Positions 18,301 through 27,938 of a stretch of DNA of 55,151 nucleotides are shown here, in pieces. How positions within the stretch are numbered: position 1 is the first letter of the stretch; the number at the start of each line of letters is the position of its first letter. The notes beneath the pieces are model-generated. The model did not search any database, was not told the DNA's origin, and was given only the letters and a program-made list of their open reading frames with translations. The DNA lies in NCBI GenBank assembly GCA_003250395.1, contig QKGM01000009.1:83788-138938 (forward strand), written 5' to 3'. The translations under genes and the position numbers were made by a program. Source of the DNA: Bacteroidota bacterium (GTDB taxonomy: Bacteria; Bacteroidota; Bacteroidia; Bacteroidales; TTA-H9).

Positions 18301-21300
18301 AAAGGTCAACGGTATTTCGTATTCATAATAGTTTTGAGTGAAATCTGATCCCAGTCTGATAAAGACTGTCATATCTCCATAATTATTTGGTTGAGACTGG
18401 TACATATCCTCAGCATGGACAAACATTTTCAACCGTTTATACTGACGAAAATCAAATCCACTGGTTTTATAGGCGGCTCTCGCATCACCATCTACAAGTT
18501 CCTTCACGCGAAGAACCATAGCCTGTTCATTTAGGCGAGTATTGTTAGTCGAACCATAGTTTATTTCACGTTCAATTCCAGGAGGAATCACATATGGAAT
18601 AGGTTGTTTACTCCCATTCTCTTCAACATTAACTGTACTAATTTCAAACTTAGCTCCCCACTGATCATCATTGGGGATGTATTCGCCGGCCGACAACAAA
18701 TCATATTTATATCGACGCCACTCACCTCTCACCAACTCAAGTGTTGCAAACCGGGTGGTAATCGGGCGGCTGAAATTTTTAAAGAACATTCTGATAAACC
18801 TGATGGACTTGAAATCTTTGATATCGCCGATAATTTTTGTTGGATCACTTACCGGTATTTTGAACTGGTACCATTTCACAGTTGTATAGTCACCATTCTC
18901 AAGAGCAATCGACTTTGTTGTATAAATATCCGTAATAAAATTTTGTCCAACAACCATATCCTGAGGCCGAATACTTACCTTATACTGGAAATATCGCTCG
19001 TCCTCCCAAAGGGTATTATCAAAGTTGATGTCTTCGACGTTGGGGACATCAGTGGCTGAAGTGATATAACTTTCATTTACATCTTCAGTTGCAGGAGAGT
19101 TACCCTGTACACCATTGTACTTTTTATACCTCTCAATTATACTGCCGTATTTCTGTTCATCAAGATCATAATCTGTCCCTCTGAAATAATGATAGTTATC
19201 GCTCGAAGGATCATTAAAAGCCTGATTGTACGCTTCGGATCCGGAACCATACAGATTAAGAATTTTCTGTAAATAATTCTGGTCGAAGAAAGATCTTTCA
19301 TCTTCATCATTTAGCCCATCATAGCCAATATCCTGATAAAGACGTGTGCCTGGATTATTATCAAATGCATTGACTAATGCCTGTTGCTTTGGCACCCTTC
19401 CCCAAATGGTAGTATCCACATCCACCTGAACAGCAGATGTTGGTAAACCGTTTTCAAAACTCTTACGTGAATCACGCAGGATGTCCTCGCTTATATCTCC
19501 AAGATTAAAATATAGATCGCCACCCATTTGATCAGGATCTTCAGTAAATGGATCCATCATCCAAAACTCCAGGTATTCAACATTGGTAGCCTCGAAATCA
19601 GTAGACTCTATTTTCCGCATAATCCCACCCCACCGGGATGAAGGATTCCTAAGCTTACCATACTCGTCAATACCCTGCGAAATACCCGGCAATCCCTCCA
19701 CATCGTAGTTATTAGGTCCCCGCTCATCAGGGAAATAGGAAAGGTTAAGTACCGAAATATTGGTTGCCTGCCCATTTGCAATTTCCTTGTTAGGAAAGAC
19801 CTCATTCTCCAGTACCTGACGAACTGAATTTTTTGACAGTTCATCATTCGAAATATTATCAGGGCGAGTACCACCTGTCCTGTCGTAGAAAACCGGATCG
19901 ATGACGTACCAACCAAGTTTTGCTCGGTTAAATCCGTAGGCAAGCCCAGTTCCCAAAGCAGCTTCAGGGAACATACCCTGCTGAGTTTGCCCCTGGGGTG
20001 TACTGGCCATAAACCACCAATAAGGCTCAGAGAGCCGGATGGTTGTCTGTGCACCTTCAAAATCATCTATGTAGGATGTGCCTTCGCTTCCTATCGCACT
20101 GGAATGGCCAGGGATAAAATGTGCAAACTCCGCATTCACTGTAATCTTGGATGGCGCTTTTGTCTCGATTCCGGGAAGTTTATCAATCAACTTCGTAATA
20201 AGCTGCGATTCTTGCTGATATGAAAGATTAAGCCCCCACAACGTGTTGCTGATCGGATCATCACCTAAGATCGTTTTCTGGGTGAGAGGACGTTCTGTCA
20301 GGTTAATAATGGTGGCGCCCATTACGAAATCCTTATTAAACTCATGATCAACGTGCATACCCAGGTAGGTCTTTGACTGAATGCTGAACATCGAGTTATT
20401 CTCAAGCGAAATATTGATTGGTGTGCCAGAACTTAATAAGGCTTCATTGATAATCTTTACCCGCCCTAAAGTATAGTCAACCGTGTAATCAACGTTCTCA
20501 TTAAGCTTAACCCCCCCCATCATAACAGTCACAGAACCTTGCGGAACATTAAGAGCATTAAGCGATATTTCGCTACTCGATGAAGATTTGTAAAAACCAT
20601 CTATTAAAAACTTGTTCTTATCGGGATATTGTTGAGCACCCACTTTAGTCATTGTATAGAGCGAATCATAACAATAACGGTCGGCCACCTGGTCGTCACC
20701 TATCTTCTTTCGCAGGTAGCTACCAAAGGGTTCTAAAACAGGAAAGTAAACACGCCCATTTTTCGAATTAATGGTTCCGCCCTGTAAAGCTGCATTGTCA
20801 AGAAAATCGAAGATTCCATCAGGAATCAAAATGCTGTCGCCATCTTTAACAATATAAACTCTGTTAAGCTGAGCATCCAGATTATCAACATTCATGACCT
20901 GAATAAGTGGTAAACCCTTAATTTCACCAGCATTAATATAACCTGTAGGCACGCCATTCGTATTACCAGAATAGAGCACATTGAGAATGAAATCCTGAGA
21001 ATTAACCTGGTATGAGCCCAAAGAATAAACATTCTTCATCATCAATTTCCAAATAGGAATCCTGGGATTAAGTGAAGTGCTTTTGAGTAATTTAACCATC
21101 AAACATTTAGGAGCAGAAATCCCGTCATCAGAGAACTCACCTACCTGAAAAACAGCGGTATCACCTGCAATAGTATACTGGTATGCAACAGCTAACGTCT
21201 GATCACTGTTAAGGGTAGTATTAAGCGAGATAAATCCGAGTTTACTGTTAAAGGTATATTCAGATGTGTTGAGTTTACGCGCGCTTTCTACTTTCTCAAA

Positions 21301-22590
21301 ATCAGTTCCTGCGGTAAATAGAAATGGGCTCCCTTTAAGATAATTTGAAACCTGATTAACATCCCGTACAATATTCATATCAAGTTGGTTAAGCAACCGG
21401 TTTGATTCATTGTCGGGATATGGCGGCCTTCCCACCACAGTCTGAATTACCGGACTGTAGGGGTTCATTTCTCCAATATCCTGAAAAGCTACAACGTTGC
21501 GGTTATCAGTCACTGCGGCACCTATATTGGTTACCCAGACTTCAATCTTTGTAATATTTATATTGGAAATAACAATTGGTAAACGCGACAAACCCTCTTC
21601 GTAATGATCCCTGAAATACTGTGCAAGAAAAAAGTGCTTGTTCTCTTCGTACTGATCAGCTTTGAGTGAAAATGTATTCGTCTGCGCACCCCCCTGTACA
21701 GTGATTGAAGAAGTCTGGCTTTCCTGTTGCGAAACAACGGCAGTCACAGTTGTTTTTCCAAACTTCATCTTCGACTTTACACCAAACAAACTCTGGCTAC
21801 CCTGAATAAGTGTGGAATTGAGAGGAAGATTTACATTACCAACTTCGATTAACTTAATAATTTCATCCTCGTCACCTTCATACTTCAACTGCAATTTATT
21901 TTCAAAGTTGAAACTTGTTTCGGTATTATAGTTTGCTTTGAACTCGATTTTCTTACCTATCTTAGCTACAACATTCATCTGAATCTTCTCCTGAAAATCG
22001 AAGTTAAGCGTTGACCGCTGCCTTTCGCTGATGGTAGGGTCATCACGTGTATTGCTTGTCAGTCCAAAAATCAGTTCTGCCGAACCTGTAGGTCTGATAT
22101 CAATCGTACTACCTCCAAAAATCCGGTCAAATGTCTGCCCACCGATATAGATTGAAGGGATAATTCCATCGCCGGTTCCACCAGCAGATGTCTTGGCCTT
22201 TTCGCGGAAATACTTATGAATAGACTGACTGGCATCAAGTTCCTGATATTCCTTAAAATCGTAAACTTTCGGATTTCTGTAGTTAAACGATCCTACCTTA
22301 TCGGTCACTACATAAGAATTGGTAATCGGATCATATTCTACCTCCGATTTAATATTGGAGGGAGGACTCAGATGCAATGCACTCGGCGCAGACTCCCTGT
22401 CTCCCTGAAGAACGGGAACATCAGAAAATGGATATCGAAGCCCTCCTGTCGTATCAGGGGTAGAATCTGGGGGTGTAAACGTTTCCATCTGTCGGTCACC
22501 AACCCCGGTAGATGCTACCAAAACACCAATTGTTAACAGGATGGAGGCGATGATTGAAAACTGGAATAGGGGTAGGAAATATTTTTTCAA
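15331..22590 (-). CDS. sprA: T9SS outer-membrane translocon protein SprA
   Basis: 2419 aa, in the size range of SprA/Sov, the very large beta-barrel through which T9SS cargo crosses the outer membrane; in gliding species it is also needed for motility. A signal peptide is visible (about residues 1-27). Much of the sequence is alternating beta-strand character with many Asp/Asn turns and a C-terminus ending in aromatic/Gln. The start codon is TTG at 22590: a stop codon lies in frame just upstream and no ATG precedes the signal peptide, so TTG is the only start that keeps it. It begins 22 bp after ruvA, suggesting co-transcription. Cargo candidates in this window include the PKD protein at 38426. 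Confidence 0.93.
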   Translation of the reverse strand: MKKYFLPLFQFSIIASILLTIGVLVASTGVGDRQMETFTPPDSTPDTTGGLRYPFSDVPVLQGDRESAPSALHLSPPSNIKSEVEYDPITNSYVVTDKVGSFNYRNPKVYDFKEYQELDASQSIHKYFREKAKTSAGGTGDGIIPSIYIGGQTFDRIFGGSTIDIRPTGSAELIFGLTSNTRDDPTISERQRSTLNFDFQEKIQMNVVAKIGKKIEFKANYNTETSFNFENKLQLKYEGDEDEIIKLIEVGNVNLPLNSTLIQGSQSLFGVKSKMKFGKTTVTAVVSQQESQTSSITVQGGAQTNTFSLKADQYEENKHFFLAQYFRDHYEEGLSRLPIVISNINITKIEVWVTNIGAAVTDNRNVVAFQDIGEMNPYSPVIQTVVGRPPYPDNESNRLLNQLDMNIVRDVNQVSNYLKGSPFLFTAGTDFEKVESARKLNTSEYTFNSKLGFISLNTTLNSDQTLAVAYQYTIAGDTAVFQVGEFSDDGISAPKCLMVKLLKSTSLNPRIPIWKLMMKNVYSLGSYQVNSQDFILNVLYSGNTNGVPTGYINAGEIKGLPLIQVMNVDNLDAQLNRVYIVKDGDSILIPDGIFDFLDNAALQGGTINSKNGRVYFPVLEPFGSYLRKKIGDDQVADRYCYDSLYTMTKVGAQQYPDKNKFLIDGFYKSSSSSEISLNALNVPQGSVTVMMGGVKLNENVDYTVDYTLGRVKIINEALLSSGTPINISLENNSMFSIQSKTYLGMHVDHEFNKDFVMGATIINLTERPLTQKTILGDDPISNTLWGLNLSYQQESQLITKLIDKLPGIETKAPSKITVNAEFAHFIPGHSSAIGSEGTSYIDDFEGAQTTIRLSEPYWWFMASTPQGQTQQGMFPEAALGTGLAYGFNRAKLGWYVIDPVFYDRTGGTRPDNISNDELSKNSVRQVLENEVFPNKEIANGQATNISVLNLSYFPDERGPNNYDVEGLPGISQGIDEYGKLRNPSSRWGGIMRKIESTDFEATNVEYLEFWMMDPFTEDPDQMGGDLYFNLGDISEDILRDSRKSFENGLPTSAVQVDVDTTIWGRVPKQQALVNAFDNNPGTRLYQDIGYDGLNDEDERSFFDQNYLQKILNLYGSGSEAYNQAFNDPSSDNYHYFRGTDYDLDEQKYGSIIERYKKYNGVQGNSPATEDVNESYITSATDVPNVEDINFDNTLWEDERYFQYKVSIRPQDMVVGQNFITDIYTTKSIALENGDYTTVKWYQFKIPVSDPTKIIGDIKDFKSIRFIRMFFKNFSRPITTRFATLELVRGEWRRYKYDLLSAGEYIPNDDQWGAKFEISTVNVEENGSKQPIPYVIPPGIEREINYGSTNNTRLNEQAMVLRVKELVDGDARAAYKTSGFDFRQYKRLKMFVHAEDMYQSQPNNYGDMTVFIRLGSDFTQNYYEYEIPLTFTPWGTKTDEEIWPEANRFDIDLERIVSIKQQRNVDMVSSLEGVSQSIPYIAYDGKNKISVVGSPSLSDVRAIMIGVRNPKRQSIQSIDDGNPKSAEIWVNELRLSDFVDEQGWAATARFTATLADLGNVAFAGTYSTPGFGSIEKKANERQKETVKAFDFSTNLQFGKFFPEDYGIRIPFHFDYSRTAKTPEYNPLDPDVKMDDALASLSTDEQRDSLSRIAEDLVVRKNFSLLNVRKERVGNTGTPMPWDVENFDVSYSYSETNIQNIDLEYDNKRTYRGGLGYNYQIQPPLVKPFEKIGFISRSKSLQLIRDFNFYYLPRLFSFRTDMNRDYTERKLRNKSSADVILTPSYLKSFVWNRTYDLKFDLTQSLKFEYNASANAMIDELPGSIDKDDYYTVEEKNSEIWNNITGFGRMNRYNQQVNVNYTIPVNKIPMFDWVTASTRYQGTYTWTASARSIQEIMGNTIENSNSKQINGQFKFTTLYNKIGYLKKLNQPKRPASRKSPAPRSVNSQVKNQQKVADSTKQDEGPSIARIIGDGLLRFAMLVRDGRISYTETNGILLPGVTFTPGMIGNDFNLSAPGLGFVFGLQDDIRNRAAEGHWLTEDTLFNGTFATKYTTSLILGLTLEPIRDLKIDLTGTRTYSLDQTEYFKNFDGEPETVDRGSFSISYMTIGTAFSGIRDDNTSEVYERMKEYRLDVARRLAEANPNWLADPQWDSLGFPMGYGQNQQEVLHYAFLAAYGNKSPKDIATNAFPKIPLPNWRITYKGLMSIDFVKEYLKDITLSHTYRSTYNVGSFSSNVLYQEVNGAPAARDASNNFIPQQQITQITITEQFVPLLGIDMTWKNSILSRLEFRKTRNLSLSFTNGQVTEVASNEIVLGMGYRIKDLQLIFKGGGSPQKFKSDLNLKADFSIKDNKTVLRRIEERIDQVSSGMRVVSLSFSADYQMNQRLTIRAFFEKSLNNPYVSNQYATSLTKGGISLRFSLAQ

Positions 22591-22612
22591 CGGTACCCGG
22601 ATTTATAAGGTT

Positions 22613-23197
22613 TTACAATACTTTCAGGGCTAAACGGATAAGTTGTTCAACGGGAATAGCCATACCATGCTCACGCAGCAAACCATCGAGTGCTTTCTCG
22701 ACTGCCGGCCGGGCAAAGCCAAGTATGACCAAGGCTGATAACGCTTCTTCGCGGTTTGTATTGTTATACAGCGAACCAAAATCTTCCGGCCGACTATCTT
22801 TCGATACTTTATCCTTAAGTTCAAGGATGAGCCTCTGGGCTGTTTTAGCACCGATTCCCTTTACTTTTTTCAACAATGGTTCATTGCCTGCCAGAATAGC
22901 CTGGATGAGTTCCTTAGGGGACAGAGACGACAATATCATCCTGGCTGTGTTGGAGCCAATACCTGAAACGCTGATCAGTAATTTAAAAATACGCCGTTCC
23001 TCTTCGGTAAAGAAACCATAAAGAAGATGAGCGTCTTCCCTTACGATCAGATGTGTCAGAAGCCTGGCATTCGTCAGGTCTTTGATCTGCGTGTAAGTAT
23101 GCAACGAGATGTGTACCAGATAACCAACACCAGTACAGTCAACAACGGCGTAAGCCGGATTTTTTTCCGTGAGCAAACCTTCTACATATGCGAACAT
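22613..23197 (-). CDS. ruvA: Holliday junction branch-migration protein RuvA
   Basis: 194 aa, normal length. Domain I is the OB-fold (AYVEGLLTEKNPAYAVVDCTGVGY). The helix-hairpin-helix motifs of domain II are seen at LLISVSGIGSNTARMIL and LKKVKGIGAKTAQRLILEL. The C-terminal domain III (about 145-194), which contacts RuvB, is present. RuvA tetramers hold the four-way junction for the RuvB motor. It is the first gene of the ruvA-sprA unit and divergent from maeB. ruvB and ruvC are not in the window. Confidence 0.96.
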   Translation of the reverse strand: MFAYVEGLLTEKNPAYAVVDCTGVGYLVHISLHTYTQIKDLTNARLLTHLIVREDAHLLYGFFTEEERRIFKLLISVSGIGSNTARMILSSLSPKELIQAILAGNEPLLKKVKGIGAKTAQRLILELKDKVSKDSRPEDFGSLYNNTNREEALSALVILGFARPAVEKALDGLLREHGMAIPVEQLIRLALKVL

Positions 23198-23604
23198 ATC
23201 CTATTGAATCTATATATTTTAAGCTACATACACCTGGGTATGCTGTAGATGCTTATGCTGCAACTTAAACTGGCAAAAGTACAATTTTTAATCAACTTAA
23301 GATTCGTCAACCTTTGGTTTCATGATATTTCAGTCTACTAAAAGAGCTCCAAATAGAACTTTACAGATGGAAATGAAAAATACTTTAGGTAACACCCTAA
23401 ATCTTGCCTATATTTACATTGAAAATAACCCATAATCTTTGAACCAGGGCTTCTTTTACCTTTCTTTTCAACCAATCAGACGTCTCTCCTGAAACTCCTT
23501 ATCAGCATTGCGGCGATTGAAAAGATAGTCGGTACAATACTTCATCAGTATATAAACCATATATTTTCACCATAATCATCACAAAAAATCAAAACAAACG
23601 CATA
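23198..23604. other. Divergent ruvA/maeB intergenic region
   Basis: 407 bp between divergent genes. It holds a TACTTTTG box for ruvA at 23274-23281 and an imperfect inverted repeat near 23383-23402 (TTTAGG, then CCCTAAA). No clear maeB promoter box was identified. Confidence 0.5.
23274..23281 (-). promoter_or_regulatory. Putative -7 box (TACTTTTG) of ruvA-sprA
   Basis: Minus-strand TACTTTTG, the same octamer as the gcvH promoter box, about 77 bp upstream of the ruvA ATG. Confidence 0.45.
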
Positions 23605-25899
23605 ATGGAACCCAAACAAGATAAATCAAGCATTACAAAAGATGCCCTGACTTACCATTCTGCCTGGCGTCCAGGGAAAATTGAAGTTAAACCAACCAAG
23701 CCTTATAACACCCAACGGGAGCTTTCATTGGCTTACACCCCTGGTGTTGCACTTCCGTGTCTTGAAATTGAAAAAAACCCGGAAGATGTGTACAAGTATA
23801 CAGCAAAGGGAAACCTTGTTGCAGTTATAAGTAATGGAACAGCGGTTCTGGGGCTGGGGGATATTGGAGCCGCAGCCGGAAAACCTGTAATGGAAGGAAA
23901 AGGGTTGTTGTTTAAAATCTACGCTGACATTGACGTATTCGACATTGAAGTAAACGAGAAAGACCCTGACAAACTCATCGAAATCGTTAAAGCAATCAGC
24001 CCAACATTCGGGGGTATTAACCTTGAAGACATCAAAGCTCCTGAATGTTTTAAAATTGAAGAACGGCTTAAGGAAATGCTTGATATACCAATCATGCACG
24101 ACGACCAGCACGGTACCGCCATAATTACATCCGCGGGACTAATCAACGCACTACAAATCAATAATAAGAAAATTGATGAAATAAAAATAGTAGTGAATGG
24201 CGCAGGTGCAGCAGCAGTCTCTTGCACAAGGCTCTATATTATGCTGGGAGCAAAACCCGAGAATATAGTCATGCTTGACAGCAAGGGAGTATTACGTGCC
24301 GACCGCACAGACCTCAACTCCAAGAAACAACAATTTGTAACAAACCGTGATCTCCATACCCTCGAAGAGGCATTGAAAGGGGCAGATATGTTCTTAGGGT
24401 TGAGCAAAGGGGGTGCTCTGAAAAAAGAATGGTTGCATCACATGAACCCTAATGCTATAGTTTTTGCTCTAGCTAATCCCGTTCCTGAAATTGGATATGA
24501 GGAAGCCCTGGAAACCCGTCCTGACCTTATCATGGCTACAGGCCGAAGCGATTTTCCCAACCAGATAAACAACGTTCTGGGATTCCCTTATATCTTCAGA
24601 GGCGCACTCGATGTAAGGGCCACTAAAATAAACGATGCCATGAAACTGGCTGCTGCCCATGCTCTTGCAGCATTAGCAAAGGAGCCAGTCCCTGAAGAAG
24701 TCCATCTTGCCTATGGCATTTCAAACTTAAAATTCGGAACCGATTATATCATTCCTAAACCGAACGACCACCGTTTAATCGAAAAAGTAGCACCGGCAGT
24801 TGCACTCGCGGCAATGGAAACTGGTGTTGCACGACATCAAATTACTGATTGGGATGTATACCGGGAGTCGCTTATACGAAGGATGGGATTTGGTAATCCG
24901 CTCATTCGCCAGATTAAAATAAAAGCTCAGAAAAACCCGAAGCGCATCATATTTGCCGAAGCTGATCAGTATAAGGTGTTGAAAGCTGCCGAAATAAGCA
25001 AAATGGAACAGATTGCCATTCCCATTTTAATGGGAAATCATGCTACCATTACACGCCTGGCGATAGAACACGACATTGAGATTGAAGGGATGGAAATTAT
25101 TGATCCGATTGCAATGGGTCAGGCAGAGCAAAGGGAAGAATTTGCCAGGGAGTTTTACCAAAAAAGAAAACGCAAAGGAATCACGATGCAGCATGCACTT
25201 GACATGATGACCAATCGCAATTACTTTGCGGCTTTCATGGTAGAGAAAGGACTTGCCGATGGTATGGTTTCGGGCATAACAACAAGTTATCCGGAGACTA
25301 TTCGGCCGGCTTTACAAATCATCGGGAAACAGGATCGCTGGAACATCGTGAGTGGTATGTATATTCTCAGCACTATCAAGGGAATGCTATTCTTTGCCGA
25401 TACGACCGTCAATATGAACCCAACAGCGGATCAACTGGTTGAGATCACGTTACAAACATCGGAAGCTGTAAGAAAATTCGGAATAGTGCCTCGCGTAGCT
25501 TTGCTCTCTTATTCCAATTTCGGATCAGTGAAAGGAAGAATCCCGGAGTTGGTACAGGAAGCTGTCCAGCGACTCCATAATGAACATCCCGATTTGATAG
25601 TAGATGGAGATGTACAAGCCGACTTTGCTATCAATACCGATAAGATGAAAGAGTACTTCCCCTTCTCGCGACTTGTGGGAGGAGCTGCCAACACTTTCAT
25701 CTTTCCTTACCTGACAGCCAGCAATACTGCATACAAGTTGGTTCAGGAAGTCATCGAACAAGAACCAATCGGTCCAGTACTGAATGGTTTGAGGAAATCG
25801 GTGCATGTTCTTCAGCTTGCCAGTTCAGTTACTGAAATTGTCAACATGGTAACCATAGCAGTAGTCGACGCTCAAAACAAAGCCATTGAACTTCACTGA
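23605..25899 (+). CDS. maeB: NADP-dependent malic enzyme, MaeB type with phosphotransacetylase-like domain
   Basis: 764 aa, the usual MaeB fusion. Residues about 10-425 are malic enzyme: [17 protein letters not shown] and [24 protein letters not shown] are family signatures. Residues about 430-764 are a phosphotransacetylase-like domain ([23 protein letters not shown]). The catalytic part converts malate to pyruvate and CO2 with NADP+. The C-terminal domain is regarded as regulatory in characterised MaeB (acetyl-CoA sensing in E. coli). The gene is single, with its own terminator. Position upstream of pckA and mdh makes a compact C4-acid node. Confidence 0.96.
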   Translation: MEPKQDKSSITKDALTYHSAWRPGKIEVKPTKPYNTQRELSLAYTPGVALPCLEIEKNPEDVYKYTAKGNLVAVISNGTAVLGLGDIGAAAGKPVMEGKGLLFKIYADIDVFDIEVNEKDPDKLIEIVKAISPTFGGINLEDIKAPECFKIEERLKEMLDIPIMHDDQHGTAIITSAGLINALQINNKKIDEIKIVVNGAGAAAVSCTRLYIMLGAKPENIVMLDSKGVLRADRTDLNSKKQQFVTNRDLHTLEEALKGADMFLGLSKGGALKKEWLHHMNPNAIVFALANPVPEIGYEEALETRPDLIMATGRSDFPNQINNVLGFPYIFRGALDVRATKINDAMKLAAAHALAALAKEPVPEEVHLAYGISNLKFGTDYIIPKPNDHRLIEKVAPAVALAAMETGVARHQITDWDVYRESLIRRMGFGNPLIRQIKIKAQKNPKRIIFAEADQYKVLKAAEISKMEQIAIPILMGNHATITRLAIEHDIEIEGMEIIDPIAMGQAEQREEFAREFYQKRKRKGITMQHALDMMTNRNYFAAFMVEKGLADGMVSGITTSYPETIRPALQIIGKQDRWNIVSGMYILSTIKGMLFFADTTVNMNPTADQLVEITLQTSEAVRKFGIVPRVALLSYSNFGSVKGRIPELVQEAVQRLHNEHPDLIVDGDVQADFAINTDKMKEYFPFSRLVGGAANTFIFPYLTASNTAYKLVQEVIEQEPIGPVLNGLRKSVHVLQLASSVTEIVNMVTIAVVDAQNKAIELH

Positions 25900-25940
25900 A
25901 AATGAAAGCATGATATTATAATAGAATTGTTTGAAGTGAT

Positions 25941-25970
25941 AAGCCCGGATAGAAGTCCGGGCTTTTTTTA
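25941..25970 (+). terminator. Intrinsic terminator of maeB
   Basis: Stem AAGCCCGGA / TCCGGGCTT (25941-25949 with 25956-25964), 6-nt loop, then a run of T. Confidence 0.9.
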
Positions 25971-26045
25971 TCCTGACACCAAAATTGACCAAACAATTTT
26001 CCAACCCGTTTGTTTCAAGCCCTAATACCTTCCCCGGATCGGGGT

Positions 26046-26077
26046 AAATTACATACATTAATTATTATATGTAATTT
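26046..26077. promoter_or_regulatory. 10-bp inverted repeat over the pckA promoter, candidate operator
   Basis: AAATTACATA (26046-26055) and TATGTAATTT (26068-26077) are perfect inverted copies with a 12-bp spacer. The right arm overlaps the pckA -7 box. No T-run follows, so this is a DNA dyad rather than a terminator. It could bind a dimeric regulator; the regulator is not identified. Confidence 0.5.
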
Positions 26078-26079
26078 TG
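26072..26079 (+). promoter_or_regulatory. Putative -7 box (TAATTTTG) of pckA
   Basis: TAATTTTG matches TAnnTTTG, about 74 bp upstream of the pckA ATG, partly inside the right arm of the dyad. Confidence 0.45.
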
Positions 26080-26152
26080 ACCCAACATTAAATTCTCCGT
26101 TAATCACGGAACAATAAAAAATTAACCCGTTCAATTCTAAAAGACAAAAAGC

Positions 26153-27787
26153 ATGGCAGAACGAACGAACAAACTCAGGGCTGCACTTAAAAAGTACGGT
26201 TTCGACGACGTAACTGAGATTTACCACAATCTCTCGTACGATGAGCTGTTTGCCCATGAGACCAACCCTTCACTCGAAGGATTTGAGAAAGGCTTCGTAA
26301 CAAATACCGGAGCTGTGGCTGTTGATACAGGTATTTTTACCGGAAGATCACCAAAAGACAAGTACATTGTAGAGGAGGAAACTTCCATTGAAAACATCTG
26401 GTGGAAAACCCCTGGTCGTAAATCGTCGGATAACAAGCCCGTTTCGGAGGGCACGTGGAAAGAACTCTACGGGCTGGCAGTACAGCAGTTAAACGGCAAG
26501 AAGATCTACATAATGGATGGTTATGCCGGAGCTAATCCTGATACCCGGATTAAAATACGGGTTGTTACAGAAGTAGCCTGGATGGCTCACTTCGTTAAAA
26601 ATATGTTCATCCGTCCTGAGGACAATGAACTCGATAACTTCGAGCCTGATTTCGTGATGCTGAATGCATGTAAAACCAACGATCCTGAATGGCAGAAACA
26701 CAATCTGAACAGTGAAGTATTCGTGGTGTTCAATCTGAAAGAACGCCTGGCTGTTGTCGGTGGAACATGGTATGGCGGTGAAATCAAGAAAGGCTTCTTC
26801 AGCATCATGAACTATTACCTTCCACTGAAAGGTATTGCAGCCATGCACTGCTCGGCCAATGTTGGCAAAGATGGTGATGTTGCCATCTTCTTCGGTCTCT
26901 CCGGAACCGGGAAAACTACCCTTTCAGCCGACCCCAAGCGTTACCTGATTGGTGATGATGAACATGGCTGGGATCACAACGGCGTGTTCAATTTTGAAGG
27001 AGGATGTTACGCGAAATGCATAAACCTCAGCAAAGAAAACGAACCCGACATATACAATGCAATTAAAAGGGATGCATTGCTCGAGAACGTTGTATACAAT
27101 GCAGACGGCAGTATCGATTTTGCAAGCAATGCAAAGACCGAAAATACCCGCGTCTCATACCCCATCTACCACATTAACAACATCGTGAAACCTGTCTCCA
27201 AAGCAGGTCATGCCAAACGGGTAATTTTTCTTACCGCAGATGCCTTTGGTGTCTTACCCCCTGTATCACGCCTGACAAAGGAACAAACGATGTATTATTT
27301 CCTGAGCGGGTATACAGCTAAGGTTGCCGGAACCGAACGTGGTATCAAGGAACCATCTCCTGCTTTCTCAAGCTGTTTTGGAGCTGCTTTCCTGTTGCTT
27401 CACCCAACAGCCTACGCCCGTGAGCTTGCACGTAAAATGGAAGAACATGGTAGCACAGCCTACCTGGTGAATACAGGTTGGATAGGTGGCCCTTACGGCA
27501 CAGGAAAACGCATCGATATTCCTTCTACGAGGGCGATTATTGATGCGATTCTTGACGGAAGCATCGACAATGCTGAGTTCGAAAACATCCCATATTTCAA
27601 TCTGGCTATTCCCAGGCAGGTTAAAGGTGTCGACAGCAAGCTGCTAAACCAGCGTAACCTATGGCCCAATGCCACCGATTGGGATAAGGCAGCGCACGAT
27701 CTTGCCACGAAATTTGTTGCCAATTTTGAAAGCTTCACCGACAACGAAGAAGGTAAACGACTCGTTTCGGCTGGTCCTGTACTATAA
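26153..27787 (+). CDS. pckA: Phosphoenolpyruvate carboxykinase (ATP)
   Basis: 544 aa, complete ATP-type PEPCK. Substrate-binding Arg in TGRSPKDK (R64), the phosphate loop [13 protein letters not shown] (248-260) and the metal-binding GDDEHGW (D268/D269) are all intact. It interconverts oxaloacetate plus ATP with PEP plus CO2 plus ADP. In many anaerobic Bacteroidota it works in the carboxylating direction to feed succinate production; the direction here is not readable. Located between maeB and mdh, each with its own terminator, so these are neighbours rather than one operon. A dyad overlaps the promoter. Confidence 0.97.
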   Translation: MAERTNKLRAALKKYGFDDVTEIYHNLSYDELFAHETNPSLEGFEKGFVTNTGAVAVDTGIFTGRSPKDKYIVEEETSIENIWWKTPGRKSSDNKPVSEGTWKELYGLAVQQLNGKKIYIMDGYAGANPDTRIKIRVVTEVAWMAHFVKNMFIRPEDNELDNFEPDFVMLNACKTNDPEWQKHNLNSEVFVVFNLKERLAVVGGTWYGGEIKKGFFSIMNYYLPLKGIAAMHCSANVGKDGDVAIFFGLSGTGKTTLSADPKRYLIGDDEHGWDHNGVFNFEGGCYAKCINLSKENEPDIYNAIKRDALLENVVYNADGSIDFASNAKTENTRVSYPIYHINNIVKPVSKAGHAKRVIFLTADAFGVLPPVSRLTKEQTMYYFLSGYTAKVAGTERGIKEPSPAFSSCFGAAFLLLHPTAYARELARKMEEHGSTAYLVNTGWIGGPYGTGKRIDIPSTRAIIDAILDGSIDNAEFENIPYFNLAIPRQVKGVDSKLLNQRNLWPNATDWDKAAHDLATKFVANFESFTDNEEGKRLVSAGPVL

Positions 27788-27794
27788 AGGCTTT

Positions 27795-27864
27795 GGCCTG
27801 TCGTTGGTATCAGGCCGAATCAATCTCATCATCACCGGGCAGTTATCTTCTGCCCGGTTTTTTC
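27795..27864 (+). terminator. pckA terminator (two consecutive hairpins)
   Basis: First hairpin GGCCTG / CAGGCC (27795-27800 with 27811-27816). Second ACCGGGCAG / CTGCCCGGT (27834-27842 with 27850-27858) followed by six T. The second is the functional intrinsic terminator; the first may protect the 3' end. Confidence 0.85.
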
Positions 27865-27938
27865 AACATCGGATGGCTATATATTGAACAATTTCAACCC
27901 TGAGCGTATTTGTATAACAGTTAAAACTTTTTCTTCGT

